Source of the DNA: an uncultured Alphaproteobacteria bacterium
GTDB taxonomy: Bacteria; Pseudomonadota; Alphaproteobacteria; SP197
Reading direction: 5' to 3'
Length of the DNA stretch: 40,674 nucleotides
NCBI GenBank assembly: GCA_938048755.1
Contig: CALIUG010000067.1
Span: 1 to 40,674, forward strand
Below the pieces are notes generated by a model. It did not search any database. It had not been told where the DNA came from and was given only the letters and a program-made list of their open reading frames with translations. Numbering within the stretch: the first letter of the stretch is position 1; each line of letters starts with the position of its first letter. The translations under genes and the position numbers were made by a program. Below, in pieces: positions 26,850-34,514 of this stretch.

Positions 26850-26855
26850 AGAACC

Positions 26856-28679
26856 CTACCTGCGGCCGAAGAGGCGTTCGATGTCCGACAGTTTGAGTTC
26901 GACATAGGTCGGACGGCCGTGGTTGCACTGGCCGGAATTGGGCGTGGATTCCATTTCGCGCAGCAGGGCGTTCATCTCGCTGGGGTTGAGGCGACGGCCG
27001 GCACGGACGCTGCCGTGACAGGCCATGGTGCCGCAGACATGTTCCAGCCGCTCCTTGAGCGACAGGGCCTGATCGAATTCGGCCAGTTCCTCAGCGAGGT
27101 CGGTGATGAGACCCCTGATGTCGGTTTCGCCCAGCAGCGCCGGGGTTTCGCGCACAACGACCGCGCCGGGTCCGAAGCGTTCAAGCGTGAGGCCCAGTTC
27201 GGCCAGTTCGTCGGCACGGGTAACAAGACGGTCGGCGGCTTCCTCTTCCAATTCCACCACTTCGGGCAGGAGCAGGAGCTGGCGGCCCACACCCTGATCG
27301 GCGATCTGGGCCTTCATGCGTTCATAGACCAGGCGTTCATGCGCTGCATGCTGGTCGACAATGACGATGCCGTCGTCGGTCTGGGCCACGACATAGGTCT
27401 CGTGGAGCTGGCCGCGTGCCGCACCCAGCGGATAGCTGACGGGATCGGCATGCGCTGGTGCTTCACCTTGCGGCGTGGCGTCTGACGGGTCGATGCGCCC
27501 GACCGGCGCGTAGTCGGTCTGCAGCGGGGCGTGATAGGCCGCGGCGGCTTCGGCCATGCCGCTGTGAAACGACGGACGGCGTTGCGAAAAGAGATGATCG
27601 ACCGGCTGATACGGTTCGGCGCCACCGGGACGCAGCTTGGAGAGCGTGTCCTGTGCGACAGTGGTCGAGGCCATGTGGCCAGCCTGCTCGAGCGCATGGC
27701 GCAGGGCCGAGACGATGAGCCCGCGCACAAGCTGGCTGTCGCGGAACCGAACCTCCGCCTTGGCCGGGTGCACGTTGACATCGACACGCCGTGACGGAAG
27801 TTCCACAAACAGCGCCAGCATGGGGTGGCGGTTCGATGCCAGGACATCCTGATAGGCTCCGCGTACGGCACCCAGAAGCAGGCGATCCTTCACGGGACGT
27901 CCGTTCACGAAGAGGAACTGGCCCTGGCTGGTCGGCCGATTGAGGGTGGGAAGGCCGGCATATCCGGTCAGGCGAACATCTTCGCGCAGGGCATCGACCG
28001 GAACGGCATTGTCCTGGAAGGGCCGTCCCATGACGGCACCCAGACGCTTGAGCCGGGCATCGAAAAGGTCGCCGGCCTCGGCCTGATAGGCGAGACTCTT
28101 GCGCCCGTCATAGGAGACCATGAAGCCGATTTCGGGATGGGCCATGGCCAGGCGCTTCACGACATCGCTGACAGCGCCGTTCTCGGAGCGTTCGGTCTTC
28201 AGGAACTTGAGGCGCGCGGGCGTGGCAAAGAAAAGGTCGGCGACCTCCACCGTGGTGCCCGGGCCACGCGAAGCAGGCACGGCGGCATGGACCGTGCCGC
28301 CCTCGACCCTGATCTCCCAGCCGGCATCGGCGTTGTACTGGCGGGTGACGATACGCAATCGCGCGACCGCACCGATGGAGGGCAACGCCTCGCCCCGGAA
28401 TCCCAGGGTGGCGATTTCGGTCAGGTCGTCGTCGGAAAGCTTGGAGGTGGCATGGCGTTCGACCGCAAGCGCCAGATCCTCTGACGTCATGCCGACGCCG
28501 TCATCGGCGACACCGATGAAGCTGCGACCACCACCGTTCACGGTGATCTCGATGCGGGTTGCCCCGGCATCGATGGCATTCTCCACCAGTTCCTTGACCA
28601 CCGATGCCGGCCGTTCGATCACCTCACCGGCCGCGATGCGGTTGACCGTGGTTTCGGACAGGCGGCGGATCACGCTCAT
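26856..28679 (-). CDS. mutL: DNA mismatch repair protein MutL (endonuclease-type)
   Basis: MutL couples mismatch recognition by MutS to strand incision. The 607-residue protein has the GHKL ATPase domain ([10 protein letters not shown] near residue 31, DDGVGM near 59, ATSKL and [12 protein letters not shown]) and a linker of about 340-425. The C-terminal endonuclease domain has DQHA at 442-445 with E448 and E453, then [10 protein letters not shown] (553-562) and GQCNHGRPT with C585 and H587. This motif set indicates an active nicking MutL, as expected in a bacterium without MutH. ATG 28679 overlaps the pgi stop by four bases (ATGA), so pgi and mutL are probably translationally coupled. Confidence 0.95.
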   Translation of the reverse strand: MSVIRRLSETTVNRIAAGEVIERPASVVKELVENAIDAGATRIEITVNGGGRSFIGVADDGVGMTSEDLALAVERHATSKLSDDDLTEIATLGFRGEALPSIGAVARLRIVTRQYNADAGWEIRVEGGTVHAAVPASRGPGTTVEVADLFFATPARLKFLKTERSENGAVSDVVKRLAMAHPEIGFMVSYDGRKSLAYQAEAGDLFDARLKRLGAVMGRPFQDNAVPVDALREDVRLTGYAGLPTLNRPTSQGQFLFVNGRPVKDRLLLGAVRGAYQDVLASNRHPMLALFVELPSRRVDVNVHPAKAEVRFRDSQLVRGLIVSALRHALEQAGHMASTTVAQDTLSKLRPGGAEPYQPVDHLFSQRRPSFHSGMAEAAAAYHAPLQTDYAPVGRIDPSDATPQGEAPAHADPVSYPLGAARGQLHETYVVAQTDDGIVIVDQHAAHERLVYERMKAQIADQGVGRQLLLLPEVVELEEEAADRLVTRADELAELGLTLERFGPGAVVVRETPALLGETDIRGLITDLAEELAEFDQALSLKERLEHVCGTMACHGSVRAGRRLNPSEMNALLREMESTPNSGQCNHGRPTYVELKLSDIERLFGRR

Positions 28680-29914
28680 GTCTGCAGGGCGCTCAGCCTG
28701 TCACGGGCACGCTGTTTTCCGTCTTCCACGGCGGGCTGACCGAACGGTTCGACATCCATGATGTGCGCGACCAGGATCGTCTCGATCATGAAATGGGCAA
28801 AGAGTGCACCCATGGTTTCCTCATCCACCCGCTCGAGATCGAAACGCCGCAGGGGAACGCCGGCATCAATCAGGGTCTCGCAGGTCGCTTCCTGCTCGGC
28901 ATGGAACAGCTCGCCCATGGTGCGGCCGTTGAGATAGGCAAGTTCGGGATCGCCGGTCGCCATGGGGCCGGTATCAAGGGGCAGTTTCATAGCAAGCATG
29001 GTCACCATGTGCCGATGGGTGCCGTCACGCCAGAGCTGAAGCTGGCTGTGCTGGTCCGTCACGCCAACCGTCGCAAGAGGCGTGGAACCCTGACCGTCCT
29101 TGCCCAGGCTCTCTCCCCAGAGCTGGACCCACCAGCGGGCGAGCGGGCGCAGAACATCGCCATAGGGCATCAGCACCTGGACGCCGACCTGGCCCTGTTC
29201 ATGGCAGGCGATGGCACGCGCGCCCCTGGCCGGCGCGCTTGCGACGCCCGATTGTGCGAGATCATCCAGCACGGAGACTGCGCCCCTGCGAACGGCAGCG
29301 GCATCAAGGCCTGCCAGGAGTGCCGGAAGCAGGCCTACCAGCGAAAGTGCGGCGAACCGCCCGCTAATCCCCGGGGGATGTTCCAGCACCGGCAGGTCGT
29401 GCTGCTCGGCAAGGGTACGCAGCGGGCTGGGACCGGGCTGAATCACGACGGTGACGCAATCGCGGGGCGTTTGTCCTGCAGAGGTCACCATGTCGAGCGC
29501 AAGAAGACATTGGGCAAGGGTTTCGGCCGTGCCGCCGGATTTGGAGATCACCAAAAAGCGGGCTGTGGTGAGGTCACCGTCGCGGAACGCGTTGTGCCAG
29601 GTCACGGGATCGATGTTGTTGAGAAACCGGATCGTGACATCGCCGGGAGCATCATTCCGCAGGGAAACCAGCGCCCGACCCGCAAGGCTGGAACCACCCA
29701 TGCCCAGCACGAAAATCTCCCTGGCACCGCCCAGAATGCGCGTCGCGTGATCCCCCATCGTCGCAAGGTCGGCCGATTCGCCGGCGATCGAAAGGGCGTG
29801 CAGATCACCCTTGGCGAGATCGGCCGAAAAGGACGCAACGGCAGCCGCCAGCGCATCATCAAGTGCCGCGGCGTTCGTAGCCGGTTCGGGATCATGGGTG
29901 AGGTGGTAGGTCAT
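28676..29914 (-). CDS. pgi: Glucose-6-phosphate isomerase
   Basis: This is a 412-residue enzyme interconverting glucose 6-phosphate and fructose 6-phosphate. Two SIS domains are visible: [17 protein letters not shown] (phosphate-binding) and [15 protein letters not shown] in the first, and [15 protein letters not shown] with the catalytic Glu in the second. [14 protein letters not shown] and [11 protein letters not shown] follow. It is shorter than enterobacterial Pgi (about 549) and fits the short alphaproteobacterial type. The ATG at 29914 (MTYHLTH) is chosen; a TTG nine codons earlier is less likely. It overlaps mutL and lies 46 bases beyond the M16 gene stop, so it may be the middle of one minus-strand transcript. 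Confidence 0.9.
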   Translation of the reverse strand: MTYHLTHDPEPATNAAALDDALAAAVASFSADLAKGDLHALSIAGESADLATMGDHATRILGGAREIFVLGMGGSSLAGRALVSLRNDAPGDVTIRFLNNIDPVTWHNAFRDGDLTTARFLVISKSGGTAETLAQCLLALDMVTSAGQTPRDCVTVVIQPGPSPLRTLAEQHDLPVLEHPPGISGRFAALSLVGLLPALLAGLDAAAVRRGAVSVLDDLAQSGVASAPARGARAIACHEQGQVGVQVLMPYGDVLRPLARWWVQLWGESLGKDGQGSTPLATVGVTDQHSQLQLWRDGTHRHMVTMLAMKLPLDTGPMATGDPELAYLNGRTMGELFHAEQEATCETLIDAGVPLRRFDLERVDEETMGALFAHFMIETILVAHIMDVEPFGQPAVEDGKQRARDRLSALQT

Positions 29915-29960
29915 CAAATCTTCATGCCGTTGGGCATGCAACCTAACAGTCTTGGGCGCC

Positions 29961-31292
29961 TCAATCGACGGTCGTGCTGGCAGTTATCCCCTCGGGACTA
30001 CCCGCGACCACGACCAGCAGATCATCGGCCCTGAGCAGGCGTTCGGCGATGCGCTGCACGTCTTGCGGAGTCACGGCATCGATATAGCTGTTGCGCATCT
30101 CGATGTAGTCCTGGCCCAGGTCGTCCATCTGGATCGAGAGCAGCATGCCGGCGATGGCGTCGTTGCTGTCGAGCCGCAGCGGGAACGATCCGGTGAGATA
30201 ATCACGGGCATCGTCAAGCTCGGCCTGGCTGATGCCGTTTTCGGCAACATCGCGCAGGATATCGCGCACGACATCCAGGGTTTCCCCGGCACGGGCATTC
30301 TGCGTGCCCGTTGCGCCAAGCCAAAGTCCGGCATGGTCATAGGCATAAACAAAGGACGAGGCCGAATAGGCCAGGCCCCGCGCCTTGCGGATTTCCTCGA
30401 AGAACCGGTTGTTGAGGCCGCCGCCTCCCAGGGCCTTGTTGAGGACATAGGCGGCATAGAAATCTGGATCATCGCGTGTGAGGCCCGGCAAGCCGAAGAC
30501 AATGGCACTCTGGGGTACATCCATCTCGACCACGATGGTCTCGCCCGTGGCGGGCACCACATCAGGAATCTCGATGGCGGCACCGGCAGCAGGCAGATCG
30601 GCGAACATCACATCGACCAGCGCCATGGTGCGTTCGGCACTGATATCGCCCACGACCGCGATGACCAGACGGTCACGCGTGAAGTTGCCGGTCACAAAGT
30701 CGATGAGGTCCTGCTGCGTGATGGATTCCACGGATTCGGCGGTGCCATCGGTCGGTCGGCCATAGACGTGATCCGGGAAGGCCGCTTCGCTCCAGGCGCG
30801 CCAGGCACGGGCGTTGGGATCTTCGGCCTCGCGCAGCAGGCCGACGAGGATCTGCCCGCGGATACGTTCAACCGGTTCGGGGTCGAAGGTCGGCGCGGCA
30901 AGGGCCAGGTGAAAGAGATCCGCGGCATCATCCAGTCCGGCCTTCAACGTGGTGAGCGAGCCGTAAAAGGCATCACGACCGATATCGAAGCTCATGCGGA
31001 TCGAGAGTTCATCCAGACGCTCCTGAAACGCCTGGCTGTCGAGCTCCCCGGCACCTTCGTCGAGCAGGCCGCTCACCATGTTGGCGAGGCCTTCCTTGCC
31101 CTGGGGATCGAGCGAAGCACCGCCACGGAAGGCAATGTTGAACGACACAATGGGAATGGAGGGTTCTTCCTTCAGCCAGACCTCGATGCCCGCAGGCGTC
31201 GTGAGGACCTGAATGTCGCTGTCCTGGGCACTGGCTGGCTGGAGCGCGAAAAGGGTGACGGCAAGGAGGACCAAGCCAAAAAGGCGTGTCAT
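29961..31292 (-). CDS. M16 family peptidase, inactive-type subunit
   Basis: This is a 443-residue predicted periplasmic protein. MTRLFGLVLLAVTLFALQPA followed by SAQ is a signal peptide. M16 fold markers include SFNIAFRGGASLDPQGKEGL and NKALGGGGLNNRFFEEIRKA. The zinc motif HXXEH is missing: the corresponding stretch reads NMVSGLLDEG. In paired bacterial M16 operons one subunit keeps the zinc site and the partner supplies substrate-binding residues; the upstream gene has HFLEH, so this is probably the non-catalytic partner. Its apparent ATG (31292) lies inside the terminal repeat of a type C element and has no good ribosome site; the true start could also be an in-frame TTG seven codons later. 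Confidence 0.85.
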   Translation of the reverse strand: MTRLFGLVLLAVTLFALQPASAQDSDIQVLTTPAGIEVWLKEEPSIPIVSFNIAFRGGASLDPQGKEGLANMVSGLLDEGAGELDSQAFQERLDELSIRMSFDIGRDAFYGSLTTLKAGLDDAADLFHLALAAPTFDPEPVERIRGQILVGLLREAEDPNARAWRAWSEAAFPDHVYGRPTDGTAESVESITQQDLIDFVTGNFTRDRLVIAVVGDISAERTMALVDVMFADLPAAGAAIEIPDVVPATGETIVVEMDVPQSAIVFGLPGLTRDDPDFYAAYVLNKALGGGGLNNRFFEEIRKARGLAYSASSFVYAYDHAGLWLGATGTQNARAGETLDVVRDILRDVAENGISQAELDDARDYLTGSFPLRLDSNDAIAGMLLSIQMDDLGQDYIEMRNSYIDAVTPQDVQRIAERLLRADDLLVVVAGSPEGITASTTVD

Positions 31293-31398
31293 CCCGGCCA
31301 AGTGAGCGGAGCAAACGCGAGCCGGGATCTCGACAGGGTGGCACCGAACTCTCGAGGCCCCGGATCGGCGGTGCAAAGCACCTTGTCCGGGGTGACAC
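31286..31398. repeat. Type C palindromic element between the two M16 genes
   Basis: GTGTCATCCCGG (31286-31297) and CCGGGGTGACAC (31387-31398) are near-perfect inverted ends, 11 of 12. Inside are ATCCCGGC/GCCGGGAT and CCCCGGA...GGTGC-AAA-GCACC...TCCGGGG. The left terminal repeat contains the ATG of the downstream M16 gene. It resembles the repeat at 39597-39661 and the short hairpin at 213. Confidence 0.75.
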
Positions 31399-31419
31399 AC
31401 GTTGGTGGTGAGCATGGGA

Positions 31420-32781
31420 TCACATTGCATCGGAGGTCTCCTCGGGCAGGAGGATGCCGACGACTTCGGTCGGTTTGACCAGGATGGCACGGGCCGCGGC
31501 GTTGACGTCACCCACGGTGACCTGCTCGATCCGCGATGGCCAGGCCTCGATCTCCTCAATGGTCAGGCCGACAGCCAGTAGAGCACCGTACCAGCGCGCG
31601 ATGGAAGCAACACTGTCGCGGGCATAGATGAGGTCTGCAGCCATGCGGGTCTTGACCCGCTCGACTTCGGCCTGCGTCACGCCTTCTTCCAGAAGAACAG
31701 CGATCTCGGCGCGCAGGGCGGCTTCGGCCTCTTCGATGGTGACATCCAGCGTCGGCGCAATCCAGAAACCGAAACGCGAACGATCCATGGAACTCCCGTC
31801 GTACCAGGCGCCCGCGGAAACCGCGACCTTCTGGTCGACCACCAGGTTGCGGTAGAGGCGGCTGGTGGTGGAGCCCGAGAGAACTTCGGCCAGCACCTCA
31901 AGCGCATAGGCCTGATCGGAGGGCCCCGAGGCGACCGTGGGTGCGAGGTAGAGCATCTGCAGGCTGGGCTGCGCGGCACGGGGGTCGACATAGACGACAC
32001 GACGGCTGGCAAGCTGAGGCGGTTCCTGTGGGCGGATACGCTCGGGAAGTTCGACCGGGGGAATGGAACCATAGATGCGCTCGGCCAGCGGGCGTAGTTC
32101 CTCGACCGTGATGTCACCGGCAACCACCAGGATGGCGTTGTTGGGCGCGTAGTGGCGGCGATAAAACGCCATGACGGCATCACGCTCGAGCGCCTCGATC
32201 TCATGCTGCCAGCCGATCACGGGCCAGCCATAGGGATGGATGAAGAACTGGGCCGAGCGGAGCTGTTCGGAGAGAATGGCACCGGGATCGTTGTCGGTAC
32301 GCATGCGCCGTTCCTCGATCACGACCTCGCGTTCGGTTGCGACCTCTTCATCGGTGATGAGGAGTCCCGTCATGCGGTCGGCCTCAAGCTCCATCACAAG
32401 TTCCAGGTGCTCGCGCGCGACGTTCTGGAAATAGGCCGTGTAGTCGTAACTGGTGAAGGCGTTTTCCGAACCCCCGTTGCGCGCCACGATATAGGAGAAC
32501 GCACCATCGGGGTTGGCTTCCGTGCCCTTGAACATGAGGTGTTCGAGAAAATGCGCGATGCCCGAGCGGCCGGGCTCTTCATCGGCCGAGCCGACCTTGT
32601 ACCAGACCATCTGGGTGACGACCGGCGCACGGTGGTCGGGAATGACCACGACCTGCATGCCGTTGTCGAGCATGAAACTTTCAGCACCAAAAAGCGTGTC
32701 ATCGTCCCCGCGTAGCGGCGCGGCAAACAGGACAAGGATGGCAAGAACGGGAAAAAATCTGAGAACAGTCACGATCAACAT
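31420..32781 (-). CDS. M16 family zinc peptidase, catalytic subunit
   Basis: This is a 453-residue predicted secreted peptidase. A signal peptide (RFFPVLAILVLFAAP) is followed by an M16 domain with HFLEH (H77, E80, H81), the HXXEH zinc-binding and catalytic motif. Third-ligand Glu residues lie around 150-157 (TEREVVIEE). FAFTSYDYTAYFQ-like text (AFTSYDYTAYFQN) and SGSTTSRLYRNLV are typical of YmxG/PqqL-type proteases. ATG 32781 is taken as start; a GTG at 32769 is an alternative. The stop lies 128 bases from the start of the partner M16 gene, with the type C element in the gap. Confidence 0.92.
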   Translation of the reverse strand: MLIVTVLRFFPVLAILVLFAAPLRGDDDTLFGAESFMLDNGMQVVVIPDHRAPVVTQMVWYKVGSADEEPGRSGIAHFLEHLMFKGTEANPDGAFSYIVARNGGSENAFTSYDYTAYFQNVAREHLELVMELEADRMTGLLITDEEVATEREVVIEERRMRTDNDPGAILSEQLRSAQFFIHPYGWPVIGWQHEIEALERDAVMAFYRRHYAPNNAILVVAGDITVEELRPLAERIYGSIPPVELPERIRPQEPPQLASRRVVYVDPRAAQPSLQMLYLAPTVASGPSDQAYALEVLAEVLSGSTTSRLYRNLVVDQKVAVSAGAWYDGSSMDRSRFGFWIAPTLDVTIEEAEAALRAEIAVLLEEGVTQAEVERVKTRMAADLIYARDSVASIARWYGALLAVGLTIEEIEAWPSRIEQVTVGDVNAAARAILVKPTEVVGILLPEETSDAM

Positions 32782-32871
32782 CCGGTCAGAGGAACAGCCC
32801 GCATCCGAGCTAGAGGCCGATTGCGGCAAAGACAAGGCGCATGACGGGAGTGTGATCGACCGGGTCGTGTA

Positions 32872-33417
32872 CTACTGACCCAGGCTATCCCAGGCATCGT
32901 CGAACCAGGAGCTGTCATCGTCGTCCTGCTCGATCACGATATCCGAAGCAGCCTGCGTGTCCTGTTCGATCTCGACATCATAATTGCCCTGGATGACGTC
33001 ACCCGCGCCTCCCGTGGGGAAGTTGCCAAAGAGCAGTTCATCGACAAACTCCGGCTGGCCCACGAGAAGGGCATTTTCGCGGTTGAGCTTGGCGCGCACC
33101 AGAGGGTCGGCTTCCAGTGCGCCCGAGCGTTGCAGCAAAAGCTGTTCACCCATGGTTGCGTTGAGCGACGCGACAGTGAGCACATCGGTCTCGCGCTGAT
33201 CGATGACGGTACCGCCGGCAACCACTTCGGCTTCCTCGCTGCCATCGGGGCGCTCGCCATAGCCGGGCGGAATCGTGAGCGGAATGGTGCGCTGCACCGT
33301 GACCTGGCTGTAAGGCTGATTGCCGATGCCGGCCAGGGGCTCATCACCACTGCAGGCAGCCAGAAGCAGGGAGCCGCAGCCCGCGACAAGGCAGATAAGG
33401 CGTTGTTGCATCACCAT
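32872..33417 (-). CDS. Lipoprotein related to DUF3035, second copy
   Basis: This is a 181-residue predicted lipoprotein with signal ICLVAGCGSLLLAACSG and the lipid-attached Cys in LLAAC. VTVQRTIPLTIPPGYGERP resembles the RAPLRLPPDLEDLP motif of the neighbouring DUF3035 gene, so the two may be diverged paralogs. The C-terminus is very acidic (about residues 145-178). Function is unknown. ATG 33417 lies four bases after the DUF3035 stop, suggesting co-transcription. The 90 bases to the M16 gene hold nothing recognised. Confidence 0.6.
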   Translation of the reverse strand: MVMQQRLICLVAGCGSLLLAACSGDEPLAGIGNQPYSQVTVQRTIPLTIPPGYGERPDGSEEAEVVAGGTVIDQRETDVLTVASLNATMGEQLLLQRSGALEADPLVRAKLNRENALLVGQPEFVDELLFGNFPTGGAGDVIQGNYDVEIEQDTQAASDIVIEQDDDDSSWFDDAWDSLGQ

Positions 33418-33420
33418 GGC

Positions 33421-34020
33421 CTAGAACAGATCCTCAAGCAGGGCTTTTTCTTCTTCGACGACAATAACGCCCTCGAATTCGCCGGGGTTGGCAGGAAGAC
33501 CCAGAGCAGCGTTGTTCTGAAGCCGTTCGCGCTCCTTGTTGACGTCGATCAGCACCTCTGTGGGATCTCCCCGATCGACGACCGGATTGATGTCCTCGAT
33601 CCAGGTGGAGTCATTGAGGATGTAGAGGTGTTCGTCGTCCACGATGCCGCGGATGTTGGGGTCGATGACCAGCTGTTCGCTTTGGGCGAGCGCGTTGGTG
33701 GTTGCCTGGGCCGTGAGCAGTTCTTCGCCCACGGAGGGGTTGCCTTGCGGCAGAGCCGATCCGAACAGCGCGACCTGTGCCTGTTCGGAGGGCTGGAGTT
33801 CCTGGGGCCGCGCAAGACCAGGCTGGGGTTCGGGCAGATCTTCAAGATCAGGCGGCAGGCGCAGGGGCGCACGGGTCACGACGTTGAACTCGTCCGGCGC
33901 AGTACGGATCGAACCCAGGGACTCACGAATGTTGGTGCAGCCGCCCACGACCAGGGCAGACGCAAGCAGCGTGAGGGCGACCATCATGTGGCCGGACCGT
34001 GGAAACGAACCGTTGCTCAT
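33421..34020 (-). CDS. DUF3035 family lipoprotein
   Basis: This is a 199-residue lipoprotein. After a signal sequence, ALVVGGC gives the lipidated Cys. TAPDEFNVVTRAPLRLPPDL is the hallmark of DUF3035, an alphaproteobacterial family often next to lspA, of unknown role. The rest is Gln/Glu-rich with a long IDPNIRGIVDDE region. ATG 34020 overlaps the lspA stop by three bases (ATGA), so it is coupled to lspA, fitting because signal peptidase II processes lipoproteins. Confidence 0.82.
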   Translation of the reverse strand: MSNGSFPRSGHMMVALTLLASALVVGGCTNIRESLGSIRTAPDEFNVVTRAPLRLPPDLEDLPEPQPGLARPQELQPSEQAQVALFGSALPQGNPSVGEELLTAQATTNALAQSEQLVIDPNIRGIVDDEHLYILNDSTWIEDINPVVDRGDPTEVLIDVNKERERLQNNAALGLPANPGEFEGVIVVEEEKALLEDLF

Positions 34021-34514
34021 GTCTCTACCTTAGAGTCGGATTTGGGCGTCAACAAGGCATCGACGACCAGCAGAATGACGCCCACGGTGATGGCGGAATC
34101 CGCGATGTTGAAGGCTGGCCAGCTGTAACCGGCAACATGAACATCAAAGAAATCGGCAACCGCTCCATAAACAATGCGATCCACGGCATTGCCGACCGCT
34201 CCGCCCACGACAAGGCCCAGGGCCACAACAGCCATGGTCTTGGTCTGTTTGGTCATCCAGATGACCAGGCCGATGGAAACGACAAAGGCAAAAATCGTAA
34301 GCAGCCAGCGGGTGAGTTCCTCACCGCTGCCAAAGAGGCCAAAACTGACACCGCGATTCCACACCATCACGATGTTGAAGAACCCGGTGATGCGGATCGG
34401 CTCGAAGTTCATCCCGTTGAGGAACTCGATCAGGACCATCTTGGAAACCTGGTCGAACGCAAAGACAACGAGTGCGATGCCAAGGCCGATGCATAGTTTG
34501 CGTTTGGAGGTCAG
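34017..34514 (-). CDS. lspA: Lipoprotein signal peptidase II
   Basis: LspA cleaves the signal peptides of prolipoproteins in the inner membrane. Four hydrophobic helices and both catalytic aspartates are present: D112 in GNAVDRIVYG and D139 in AFNIADSAI. The start is unusual. No ATG, GTG or TTG occurs in frame at the expected place; CTG 34514, overlapping the ileS stop, has GGAGG exactly 7 bases upstream and gives a normal 165-residue protein. The nearest in-frame alternative, GTG 34562, adds 16 Arg-rich residues antiparallel to no known LspA feature. Numbering here uses the CTG start. Confidence 0.88.
   Translation of the reverse strand: MTSKRKLCIGLGIALVVFAFDQVSKMVLIEFLNGMNFEPIRITGFFNIVMVWNRGVSFGLFGSGEELTRWLLTIFAFVVSIGLVIWMTKQTKTMAVVALGLVVGGAVGNAVDRIVYGAVADFFDVHVAGYSWPAFNIADSAITVGVILLVVDALLTPKSDSKVET

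Noticed and set aside
29952-31478. 508-codon plus-strand open frame opposite the M16 gene
   Set aside because: Shadow frame; the minus strand encodes a recognisable M16 protein with signal peptide.
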